A DNA stretch of 64,000 nt. Origin: Singulisphaera acidiphila DSM 18658 (GTDB lineage: Bacteria; Planctomycetota; Planctomycetia; Isosphaerales; Isosphaeraceae). Location: assembly GCF_000242455.2 (NCBI RefSeq), contig NC_019892.1, positions 1,860,001 through 1,924,000 on the forward strand. Reading direction: 5' to 3'. The notes below the pieces were generated by a model. The model ran no database searches and was not told the origin of the DNA. It worked only from the letters and a program-made list of their open reading frames with translations. The translations under genes and the position numbers were made by a program. Positions 56,739-64,000 of this stretch are shown in pieces (the stretch's first letter is position 1; each line of letters begins with the position of its first letter).

Positions 56739-57221
56739 ATGACGAGAGCAGCTTCCGTGAACCGAAAAAAAGGGAGCGGGCAATGGAAGTGTCTGCTCCT
56801 CACGGCTTCCCTGATCGCCGCGTTTCCGATCTCAAGCCTCTATCGATGGCACAAAGCCTCCGCTCCGTTCGTGGTTCTGGGAGGGCGTGTCCTGACCACC
56901 GGCGATGGGATGGGTGCCATTCTTGGCCCATCGGGTGTGATCTCTGTGGACCTGAGTCACACTGCAGTCGGCGACGTAGAACTCGACGGCCTCGTCGAGG
57001 ACATGAAAGGCCTAAACAATCTCCAAAGCCTTCGTCTCCGGGGCACGAGGGTGACAAATGCTGGGCTGACTCGTCTCCGGTCATTGGGAGACCTGAGAAG
57101 CATTGATGTCAGCGCTAGCCGAGTCACGAAGGAGGGTATTCGCCAACTGGGGCGATCTCATCCGAAGTTGGAGGTTTGGTGCGATGCATGCCCCGAAAGT
57201 CAGTCCCGTCTGAACAGGTAG
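56739..57221 (+). CDS. Small membrane-anchored leucine-rich-repeat protein
   Basis: About 160 residues from the ATG at 56739, within an open frame that starts at 56607. A basic N-terminus and hydrophobic segment (CLLLTASLIAAFPISSLY) suggest a signal anchor. The rest has LRR-like units: VDLSHTAVGDVELDGL, LQSLRLRGTRVTNAGL and LRSIDVSASRVTKEGI, the 'DLSxTxVTDAGL' style of planctomycete LRR proteins. Start choice is uncertain. Function unknown, likely protein binding. Confidence 0.6.
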   Translation: MTRAASVNRKKGSGQWKCLLLTASLIAAFPISSLYRWHKASAPFVVLGGRVLTTGDGMGAILGPSGVISVDLSHTAVGDVELDGLVEDMKGLNNLQSLRLRGTRVTNAGLTRLRSLGDLRSIDVSASRVTKEGIRQLGRSHPKLEVWCDACPESQSRLNR

Positions 57222-57677
57222 TGTGTCATGGTTCAACCTGAAATCGAGAAACCGGGGTTGGGAAATAAGGTGGTGAACTTCTGGTCTGCAGGTGAGGATT
57301 TGCCGCTTTCGTGCCGATCCCGAAGGAAAGACAGGTCGGCAGAGTGCTGCCCCTCCTTCGGTCTTGGCCTCTTGGCCGGCGCTCGGGTCGTGTCGCTACG
57401 GTTCCGCTCAGGCCTTCTCAATCGTAGCGCGGACGAACCGTTCGAGCAACGATCTCCAGCAATTCAGACAGCGGTCTGAACTCGCGAGTGATCGCTCTGT
57501 CAAAACACGGTCGTCCGCGAACGCCCAGTCGGTGGGGAGGAGTGGGCCTTCCCAACGGCGCAGTCGCTTGGGCTGGAGTCGACCCTTTGGAATCGAGGAC
57601 GGCTGTGGAAACAGTAAATTTCCCCTGTCCCATTTTATGGGTGTCTGCAGCTGCACTAGAGATGAGTGTAAGGAAAA
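57222..57677. other. 456-bp gap before the ankyrin-SUFU gene
   Basis: No gene is supported. Several short frames on both strands are Arg/Ser-rich and look like chance. It may include gene remnants. Confidence 0.4.
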
Positions 57678-58811
57678 ATGAGCACGCACAAAGATTTTCG
57701 TTGGCTGGCAGGGGCAGTGAATGATGGAGATCTTGAAGCCGTTCGCGCATATCTTTCTCAAGATCCAGAGATTCTCTACCAAGATGGGAATGGAAGGTAT
57801 TTCCTGGCTATCGCCGCTACTGAAAACAATGTTTCAATGACCGCTCTCCTCGTGGATCTTGGTGTAGATATCAACGCATCCAAGAACCCGCGGGTCATCG
57901 AGGGCCCGATTCTCGAAGCGGCCGGCAATGGTTCAGTGGAGGTTGTTCGGTGGATGATTGATCACGGCGCCGTGATCAATCATCGCGTCGATGATGTCCT
58001 TCGTTGCGATGTGCTTAGCAATGCTGTCATGGATGGGCACCTCGAAGTTGTGAAGATGCTTGTGGAAGCGGGTGCGGCGATCAACGCGGTATCGAACGGT
58101 TACAGCTCTCTGAGCTTTGCCCTCATGTTCGGTCACAAAGAAATTGAACAGTATCTGCGATCCGTCGGTGCAATCGAGCCTCCCAAAGAAGCTTCAGAGT
58201 CCGAGGACGAGCCGTCCGCTCTCTTCGATTACATCAAGGAGCATTTCGGGGAACCTCGGCCGCTCTCCATTGGAGAAGTTCTCCCCAGCGAGAGGATGGT
58301 TTTTATTCGCATCGTAGAGGCGCAAGATTGCCTGATTCTCATCACCGATGGAATGTCCAATGAACCGTTAAAGGCTTGCCAGGAGGATGAGACCCCTGAA
58401 TTTGCAGAAGTGCTTATCTGCTTGCCAACGGACTGGGAAATTACACCCAACTCGTTGAATGACCCTGCGCTCTCCTGGCCCATTATCCTGTTGCGGCAAA
58501 TTGCGACTTCAACTCGGGACGATATCGAGTTTGCTGATCCCAATACATTTCTCATCGCCAATTCGGAATTCGGTAGTGAAACCACAGAATTTACGGATAT
58601 TATGGCAAAACGTGAGGAAGGTGTTGGGCGTCTACTTGAACTTCCGGACGGTCGCCTCGTGGGATTCTATGCCCTCTGGCCCCTCTATCCAGAGGAGCGA
58701 GACCTTTGCCTGGCATTCGGCTCCAACGCGCTCCAGCGATTGTTTGAGAGGCGTTCTGTTTCCCGGATCCTTAATCCGGGGAGAGAGAATGTCGCAATCA
58801 GTCAGTCATAG
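57678..58811 (+). CDS. Ankyrin-repeat protein with C-terminal SUFU (suppressor of fused) domain
   Basis: A 377-residue soluble protein with ATG at 57678 (AAGGAAA upstream). Ankyrin repeats cover about 5-170 (DFRWLAGAVNDGDLEAVRAYL, then ILEAAGNGSVEVVRWMIDHG and NAVMDGHLEVVKMLVEAG). The C-terminal part (about 190-370) has LILITDGMSNEPL, EVLICLPTDW and PIILLRQIATSTRDD, the pattern of bacterial SUFU domains. SUFU and ankyrin proteins often serve as immunity proteins next to secreted toxins. No toxin gene is seen adjacent. Base composition is more AT-rich than the surrounding genes, suggesting transfer. Confidence 0.88.
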   Translation: MSTHKDFRWLAGAVNDGDLEAVRAYLSQDPEILYQDGNGRYFLAIAATENNVSMTALLVDLGVDINASKNPRVIEGPILEAAGNGSVEVVRWMIDHGAVINHRVDDVLRCDVLSNAVMDGHLEVVKMLVEAGAAINAVSNGYSSLSFALMFGHKEIEQYLRSVGAIEPPKEASESEDEPSALFDYIKEHFGEPRPLSIGEVLPSERMVFIRIVEAQDCLILITDGMSNEPLKACQEDETPEFAEVLICLPTDWEITPNSLNDPALSWPIILLRQIATSTRDDIEFADPNTFLIANSEFGSETTEFTDIMAKREEGVGRLLELPDGRLVGFYALWPLYPEERDLCLAFGSNALQRLFERRSVSRILNPGRENVAISQS

Positions 58812-58885
58812 GTCAATTGTCCTATGAGTCTGGTCCGATCGCCAGAAATCAATGGAGTTGATGGTGCGTCCTGTATTAGAAAAAG

Positions 58886-58945
58886 GTGGGACAGGGAGCA
58901 ACAGCTCCCTGTCGTTTTGAAGCGAGAAGACGAAGATGGTGGGTT
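58886..58945 (+). repeat. 60-bp diverged direct repeat, copy B
   Basis: Copy of 55779-55838. Its hairpin is perfect: ACAGGGAGC, loop AACA, GCTCCCTGT. The spacer tail AGAAGACGAAGATGGTGGGT is identical in both copies. The two copies bracket the 3.1-kb accessory patch. Confidence 0.75.
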
Positions 58946-59027
58946 ACGCCAGAGCTGCAGGAAGCATTATGTCAGCATTGCTGGCTTGAAATGGCCTGTG
59001 GATTCGATGGAAGTAGGAGGCTTGGAT

Positions 59028-60749
59028 TCAAGGGCCGAGTTGATCCAGTTCCTTGCCGATGGCGTCCATCAAGGGGCGCAGGGTCTTCTCGCTGAAATCG
59101 AACCGGATCCCTGCGGCTGCGAACAGTTCGGGCAAGGGGCGGGCTCCTCCGAGGGCCAGGGCGCGTCGGTACGCGGCCACCGCCTCGGCTCGATCGGCCA
59201 GGCTTTGTTGCCAGACCTGCAAGGCGCCAAGCTGCGCGATGCCGTACTCGATGTAATAGAACGGATAGAGGAAGATATGCAGTTGGCGGTGCCAGGAGTG
59301 GGCCTTGGCCTCCTCGTGGCCCGACCAATCGACGATCCCTCCAAAACGGTCGATGAGCCCGGACCACGCGTCGCGGCGTTCCTCGCGGGTGTGATTCGGA
59401 TGGTGGTAGACCCAGTGCTGGAAGGCGTCGACCGTGGCGATCCAGGGGAGGATCAAGACGATCCCTTCGAGGAGTTGACGGTACGAACGGTTGGCGTCGT
59501 CGGTCGAGTAGAACAGCTCGAGGTTTCGGGCGCCGAGCAGCTCCATGGACATTGAGGCCACTTCGCAGAACTCGATCGGGCTCTCGCGGTAGGCTGAGAG
59601 CGTTTCGCCACGGCTGGCCAGGGCGTGGAACGCGTGTCCCCCTTCATGCAAGAGCGTCCGAACGTCACCATCGAGGCCGACCGCGTTCATGAAGATGAAC
59701 GGGAGCCGGTCGTCTTCCAGCGTCGTTTGATAGCCCCCTGGCGCTTTCCCCTTGCGGTTGGCCAGGTCGAGCAGGCCGTTCGCGCGGAGGAAGGCGAACT
59801 GCTGGCCGAGGTCGGGATCCACGCCCGTGAAGATCGCTTCGGAGCCTTCGGCCAGGCGATCGATCTCGCTGAACGGGCGGAGCGGAGCGCGGCCGAGGGG
59901 GTCGACCGCGACGTCCCAGGGGCGAAGGGAATCGATCCCGAGCGACTGCTTCCGCTCTTCCTGGATCCGCCGGGCCAAGGGGACGACCACGCGTTCGATG
60001 GCCGATTGGAACTCGACGGCCTCGTTGACCCCGTAGTCAAACCGCTCGCGGAGTCGGTAGACATAGTCGACGTAGTTCGGGAAGCCGGCCTCCTGGGCGA
60101 CCTCGACGCGAAGCTTCACCATCTGGTCGAACAGGTCGTCGAGCGTTTCGCGGTCGGCCAGTCGGCGATTGGCGACGAGTTCCCAGGCGGTCTGCCGGGT
60201 CGACCGGTCGTTCTCTTCGAGGAACGGGGCCATTTGCGAGGGCGTTCGTTCTTCGCCCTGGAAATTGACCGTCATGGCGCCGACGATCTTCTGATACTGC
60301 TGGTCCAGCTCCGACAGTTCCGTTTCCCGGGGAATGTTCGCTTCGCGGTAGAGCGCCCGACGGTTCTCCTGGGCGCGGTCGAACACGTGGTAGCGCGCGT
60401 TCGGCAAGGCTGAGCGATAGGGCGAGTCGAGGTACTTGGTCCGGATCTCATTGTGGAGCGGCTTGAGGCGTGGCTCGATGTCGCGCACGAATTCGAGGTA
60501 GGCCGCCTCGCGCTCGGGATCGTCGGTCTGGCAGGTCATTGCCACGTACCGTTTGGTCCCGACTTGGCCCACCGCCGCGTTGAGCTCGCCGACGGCGAAC
60601 AGCCATTGCTCCAGATCGTCCGACGACGCGATCGGTTGGTCGAGGAGCCGCCGGTACCAGGGTTCGATCTTCTCCCAGGTGGTCAGCTCGGCATCAGCCG
60701 GAAGCCAGCGCCGAGGAAACGATTCAGGGACGTAGGCAGTCGAACCCAT
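59028..60749 (-). CDS. M3 family oligoendopeptidase (PepF-like)
   Basis: A 573-residue zinc metallopeptidase. The ATG at 60749 begins GSTAYVPESFPRRWLP; an upstream in-frame start would add 22 residues. The zinc site is HEGGH at 368-372 (LLHEGGHAFHAL), with a downstream Glu expected in the M3 fold (SMSMELLGARN). DDRLPFIFMN and GAFTVN-like segments fit oligoendopeptidase. No signal peptide, so it is cytoplasmic and likely trims short peptides. Confidence 0.93.
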   Translation of the reverse strand: MGSTAYVPESFPRRWLPADAELTTWEKIEPWYRRLLDQPIASSDDLEQWLFAVGELNAAVGQVGTKRYVAMTCQTDDPEREAAYLEFVRDIEPRLKPLHNEIRTKYLDSPYRSALPNARYHVFDRAQENRRALYREANIPRETELSELDQQYQKIVGAMTVNFQGEERTPSQMAPFLEENDRSTRQTAWELVANRRLADRETLDDLFDQMVKLRVEVAQEAGFPNYVDYVYRLRERFDYGVNEAVEFQSAIERVVVPLARRIQEERKQSLGIDSLRPWDVAVDPLGRAPLRPFSEIDRLAEGSEAIFTGVDPDLGQQFAFLRANGLLDLANRKGKAPGGYQTTLEDDRLPFIFMNAVGLDGDVRTLLHEGGHAFHALASRGETLSAYRESPIEFCEVASMSMELLGARNLELFYSTDDANRSYRQLLEGIVLILPWIATVDAFQHWVYHHPNHTREERRDAWSGLIDRFGGIVDWSGHEEAKAHSWHRQLHIFLYPFYYIEYGIAQLGALQVWQQSLADRAEAVAAYRRALALGGARPLPELFAAAGIRFDFSEKTLRPLMDAIGKELDQLGP

Positions 60750-60783
60750 GGAAAACCCCGCAACAATCGAAAGAAACGCACGT

Positions 60784-61083
60784 TCAAGCCACGACGGCCT
60801 GAACGATCCAGGCACCGATGAACAGCCACCCCGTCATGATTGCCGTGGAAACCGCGAGCACGACGGTGGTGGCGACAACCGCCTCGGCATGGGCACTGAG
60901 CCCCTTGGCCTCGCCGAGTGAGCCGAGCGTCTGGAAGAGCGCTATGATCGCGGTCGTGCCGACCACGGCCTCACCCAGGCCCGTGATGAAAACAACGATC
61001 GCCACCATGCCGACGGCGTCTTGGGCGACCGTCAAGACCAGTGCGATCAGGACGATCGCAAGAGTGAGATGCCAGAGCCGCAT
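60784..61083 (-). CDS. Small membrane protein of unknown function
   Basis: A 99-residue protein with ATG at 61083 (GAGGAG upstream). Three hydrophobic segments (about 5-25, 28-50, 65-95) separated by a short loop LGSLGEAKGLSAHAE. No recognised domain. It lies 34 bases upstream of the M3 peptidase gene on the same strand and may be co-transcribed with it. Confidence 0.7.
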   Translation of the reverse strand: MRLWHLTLAIVLIALVLTVAQDAVGMVAIVVFITGLGEAVVGTTAIIALFQTLGSLGEAKGLSAHAEAVVATTVVLAVSTAIMTGWLFIGAWIVQAVVA

Positions 61084-61259
61084 GAAGTTCCCGCTCCTCT
61101 CGGCCGGCCATCATTCGCCAAAAAAAATTGATCGCGCAAAAGACGCGAAGGCTCGCTAAGTTAGGGCCAAAGTTTCGCCGAGGGTCTGCAAAGGACCAGG
61201 GGAAACGAATCGATCCTGATCTCTCGGTACTTGCCCTGATTCTAGGAGTATTGACGCTC

Positions 61260-62306
61260 ATGGCCAACGGTGCCTCGCCCACCAACTACCGGTTTTCTTT
61301 CGGCCCCTGGAACATTAGCACTGGCGCCGACCCCTTTGGCCCCCCTGCCCGGAAAGAAATCGACTTCGCCCGCAAGATCAGAGCGTACAAAGAACTCGGC
61401 TTCGATGCCGTACAAATGCACGACGATGACATCGTTTCGGCCGACCTCGACTGGCCTGCCACGCTCAAAGGGGTGGCCCAGGTCAAGTCGATGCTCGACG
61501 GCGAGGGCCTGTTCGTCGAGATCGTCGCCCCCCGGCTCTGGGAAGATCCCCGAACGGTCGACGGCGGATTCACATCCAACAGCGCGAGCGACCGCAAGTA
61601 CGCCCTCGATCGGGCCAAGCGAACCGTCGATATCGCCCGCGAAGTCGGCTGCCGCAACTACGTGCTCTGGCTTGCTCGCGAAGGAACCTACATCCGCGAG
61701 GCCAAGGACGCCAAGACCGCGGTCGGGCGGATCGTCGAAGCCTGGAACACCATCCTCGAGCATGACCCGGACATCCGCGTGATGGGCGAGGCCAAGCCCA
61801 ACGAGCCGATGGATCAGGCCTATCTGCCCACCGTCGGCCACATGATCGGGATCGCCTACAAGACGGTCGACCCGAGCCGCTCCGGTGTTCTGATCGAGAG
61901 CGCTCACTCCATTCTCGCGGGCCTGGATCCGGCCGACGACATGGCGTACGCACTCTATCACGACAAGCTCTGGAGCGTCCACCTGAACGATCAGAACGGC
62001 CTCAAGTACGATCAGGACAAGGTCTTCGGTTCCGTCGACCTGCGCCGGGCGTTCGACCAGGTGCTGACCCTCGAGACCAACGGGTATGGCCGCAACGGCG
62101 AATGCGTGGGCCTCGACGTGAAGGCGATGCGCACCACCACCGTCGAAGACTCGATGCAGCATCTCAGCAACTCGAGGACGATGTTCCTGCGCCTGCTCGA
62201 GATCGTTCGCGAACTCGACCTGAAGCAGGTCGAGGTACTCCGAGAGGCGCGGCAGTACGAGCAGCTCGAGATGCTGATTCTCAACGCGTTGACCGGAAGG
62301 AAATGA
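61260..62306 (+). CDS. xylA: Xylose isomerase family protein (XylA-like)
   Basis: A 348-residue sugar isomerase of the class I xylose isomerase type. The ATG at 61260 follows AGGAG by 11 bases. GFDAVQMHDDD (substrate His), DGGFTSN, WLAREGTY, MGEAKPNEP (metal Glu and Lys), LPTVGHM and VHLNDQNGLKYDQDKVFG all match the family. It is shorter than the usual 385-395 residues; the C-terminal arm that clasps the neighbouring subunit is reduced. Start is fairly secure. A strong hairpin follows the gene. Confidence 0.87.
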   Translation: MANGASPTNYRFSFGPWNISTGADPFGPPARKEIDFARKIRAYKELGFDAVQMHDDDIVSADLDWPATLKGVAQVKSMLDGEGLFVEIVAPRLWEDPRTVDGGFTSNSASDRKYALDRAKRTVDIAREVGCRNYVLWLAREGTYIREAKDAKTAVGRIVEAWNTILEHDPDIRVMGEAKPNEPMDQAYLPTVGHMIGIAYKTVDPSRSGVLIESAHSILAGLDPADDMAYALYHDKLWSVHLNDQNGLKYDQDKVFGSVDLRRAFDQVLTLETNGYGRNGECVGLDVKAMRTTTVEDSMQHLSNSRTMFLRLLEIVRELDLKQVEVLREARQYEQLEMLILNALTGRK

Positions 62307-62357
62307 GCGGCCGCTAACCCGCCCTGGGTGCTAGTCGCGAAGCCGAGCTCACCCTTG

Positions 62358-62394
62358 TGGCCTGGCCGTCGGGAATCCCCCGACGGCCAGGCCA
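62358..62394. terminator. Bidirectional hairpin between convergent genes
   Basis: TGGCCTGGCCGTCGGG (62358-62373) and CCCGACGGCCAGGCCA (62379-62394), 16 perfect base pairs with loop AATCC. Followed by only TTT on the plus strand, so it is a strong structure but a weak U-tract. Confidence 0.6.
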
Positions 62395-62402
62395 TTTGAG
62401 AA

Positions 62403-63905
62403 TCAACCGGGCGGGTCGCCAAGGACCCTGCTTCCTTCTTCGTCGCGGTTCGAGACGCGGAGTCGGGGCTCATCGTCCTTTCGGCCGAAGAGGACCGAGA
62501 CGCTGTCGCGGTGAAGGGTCTGCCATTGAGGGTCGTTCGCGAGCCGTTTGGCCAGGCCGCGGTCGGGTTTGACCCAGACCAGGTGGAACCGCTCTTGCTG
62601 GCAGAGGCCGTCCCAGTCGGGTCCTCCTTGGAGGGCGTCGAAGTAGTTGAGAAGGGCTTTTTTGCCGAACAACTCGAACCGATCGTCCACGAAGGCGCGG
62701 CGGATGGGGCGGCATTCGGCCTCGATCATGCCTCCCCAGTCTTGCTCGTGGAACAGACGCGACTCAACCGGCTGTTGATTGAGGACCGCGACCCCGTCGA
62801 GCGGCCACGTTTTTGGGTCGAAGCCTCCGAACCCGATCCCGCACCAGAGAGCGAGGCCCATCCCGGCCGCTGTGGCCAGCGGCCAGAGGGTCCAGCGGAC
62901 CCGGCCTTGTCCGAACTCGCGCGCGGCGAGCGGCAGGCCCTCCAGGAGCTTCGATAAGCCCGGCGCGATGACCAGGGCAAAGAGAGGGGCATGGCGGACC
63001 GACCCCAGCGCAAAATGGAGCCAGACCAAACCGTGCGCCAGGTCGTAGCGGTCCAACCGCCTTGTGGAGAAGGTCGGCAAGGCAATCAGGGCGAGGATAA
63101 CCCATTCGATCAGGCGGAACTCGGGCCGGCCAAACGGAATCGGCTGGTACTCCGCGATCAGTTGCGTGACACCGCTCGATCCGAGCAAATGGAACACGTG
63201 CTGGTAAAGGCCGATCCCGTACGGATTGATCAGCGGGGCCAGCAAGCAAAGCACAAAGGCCGCTGCGAATTTCCAAAGATTGCGTTTTCTTGATGCGTCC
63301 CAGGGACCTGAGATTGCGTGCCCGAAGGTGGCGGTGAGGACGATGAGGGGGCCGGCAAGAAACCCACCGTGAAGATTGGCCCAGGGCACCATCAAGAATG
63401 GCACGAGCAGAACGGCCTTATCGCTTCGCTCGTGCTGGCGTTGGCAGAGCCGGAGAACCCAAAAAACGAAGAGCAAGGTGAAGAGGTGCGGGCGGATCAA
63501 GAAGTGGATCGAGCCGATCCCAGCCGCCAGAATCGTGACCACCGTCGCGATCAGGGGGGGGATTCCATCACGCATGAGCCCGCGTGCGAGACTCCCGTAG
63601 AGGGTTGCTAGGGCGAGGGCGGTGGCCGCGATCGCCGCCGACCATCCCCAACGGTCCACGAACGCGGCCAGGGCCAGGTCGAACGCCCAAGACTGGTCGA
63701 CCCAGGGGGTGAGTTCCCTGGTGTAAGTAAGGGTGTCGAACCGAGGAACGTCCCCCGTCCGCAGAATTTCGCGGCCGAGTCGGACGTGCCAGAACGTCCC
63801 CGGGTCATTCAAGAGGCTGGTCCGGCAACCGACCGTGACCATGACCAAGACGATGCCAAAGACCAGGTCCGGCATTCCCGGAGCCAACCGGCGGATCCAC
63901 GTCAT
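62403..63905 (-). CDS. Multi-spanning membrane protein, GT-C glycosyltransferase-like
   Basis: A 500-residue protein with about 10 hydrophobic segments. The ATG at 63905 begins TWIRRLAPGMPDLVFGIVL; a TTG at 63935 would add ten residues. Early motifs NDPGTFWHVRLGREI and FDTLTYTRE, with WVDQSWAFDLA, recall GT-C transferases of the dolichyl-phosphate mannosyltransferase type, where an early Asp acts. The C-terminal 130 residues are soluble. Substrate is unknown. Confidence 0.85.
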   Translation of the reverse strand: MTWIRRLAPGMPDLVFGIVLVMVTVGCRTSLLNDPGTFWHVRLGREILRTGDVPRFDTLTYTRELTPWVDQSWAFDLALAAFVDRWGWSAAIAATALALATLYGSLARGLMRDGIPPLIATVVTILAAGIGSIHFLIRPHLFTLLFVFWVLRLCQRQHERSDKAVLLVPFLMVPWANLHGGFLAGPLIVLTATFGHAISGPWDASRKRNLWKFAAAFVLCLLAPLINPYGIGLYQHVFHLLGSSGVTQLIAEYQPIPFGRPEFRLIEWVILALIALPTFSTRRLDRYDLAHGLVWLHFALGSVRHAPLFALVIAPGLSKLLEGLPLAAREFGQGRVRWTLWPLATAAGMGLALWCGIGFGGFDPKTWPLDGVAVLNQQPVESRLFHEQDWGGMIEAECRPIRRAFVDDRFELFGKKALLNYFDALQGGPDWDGLCQQERFHLVWVKPDRGLAKRLANDPQWQTLHRDSVSVLFGRKDDEPRLRVSNRDEEGSRVLGDPPG

Positions 63906-64000
63906 CGTCCACGCTTTCTGAAATCCGATTCGCAAAACGCCTTGGGCGCGGGGCAGTCACTCCTCAAAAGGAACCATAGGACACGCCTCGTTTCCCGTCG

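Noticed and set aside
1..64000. tRNA, rRNA, CRISPR arrays
   Set aside because: No cloverleaf with GTTCGAATC-type T-loop and matching stem, no rRNA segments and no spaced repeats were seen on reading; a dedicated scan could still find a tRNA.

Overview
The window looks like chromosomal DNA from a GC-rich planctomycete, most likely Isosphaeraceae or a relative. The taxonomic call is an inference from gene content: two DUF1549/DUF1553 plus DUF1501 modules with haem-binding CXXCH-type motifs, a DUF1559 prepilin-like protein, a PEP-CTERM protein, a seven-bladed WD40 protein fused to a cytochrome-type domain, and a divergent soluble Ser/Thr kinase. About 46 protein genes are supported. I see no rRNA, tRNA, CRISPR array or intact insertion sequence.

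Layout. 0-6 kb: the start of a secreted protein gene cut by the window edge, a secreted alpha/beta hydrolase, a sigma-54 response regulator, a DUF1559 pseudopilin, a His/Cys-containing small secreted protein and a Met/Gln-rich small secreted protein. 6-12 kb: clpB, a 135-residue protein of unknown function and dnaK, all on the minus strand; dnaK has a good intrinsic terminator and, about 170 bp upstream, a sequence very like a sigma-54 promoter. 12-21.5 kb: a plus-strand housekeeping run of pheA, a PEP-CTERM protein, aroF-tpiA (overlapping), secG, yicC, gmk-rpoZ and ftsK. 22-33 kb: a DUF1549/DUF1553-DUF1501 pair with ATGA overlap, a histidine phosphatase divergent from an adenylate kinase, an OPT transporter and an S46 peptidase that ends at a strong terminator. 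33-44.6 kb: a minus-strand block holding a Gly/His-rich secreted protein, a coiled-coil protein, five GT4 glycosyltransferases of two types in repeated A-B modules, accA, an atypical protein kinase and glgC. 45-47.7 kb: a small conserved-looking protein, an orphan RND/HlyD-type adaptor and a small secreted protein. 48-55.6 kb: DUF1501, Ig-like DUF1549/DUF1553 and cytochrome-WD40-PPC genes in one direction. 55.6-59 kb: an AT-richer accessory patch with a frameshifted HEAT-repeat remnant, a small conserved protein, an LRR protein and an ankyrin-SUFU protein, bounded by two diverged copies of a 60-bp hairpin repeat. 59-64 kb: an M3 peptidase, a small membrane protein, a xylose isomerase homologue and a GT-C-like membrane protein.

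How the genes fit together. The housekeeping run supplies aromatic amino acid precursors, triose phosphate, protein export, nucleotides, an RNA polymerase subunit and chromosome segregation. The glycosyltransferase block probably makes a surface glycan, and glgC nearby makes ADP-glucose. The DUF1549/DUF1501 modules are typical planctomycete exported-protein sets of poorly known function. The most unusual parts are the repeat-bounded accessory patch with a SUFU-domain (immunity-like) protein, the duplicated glycosyltransferase modules, and the sigma-54-like promoter in front of dnaK. Nothing here is a clear, complete, new defence or biosynthetic system.
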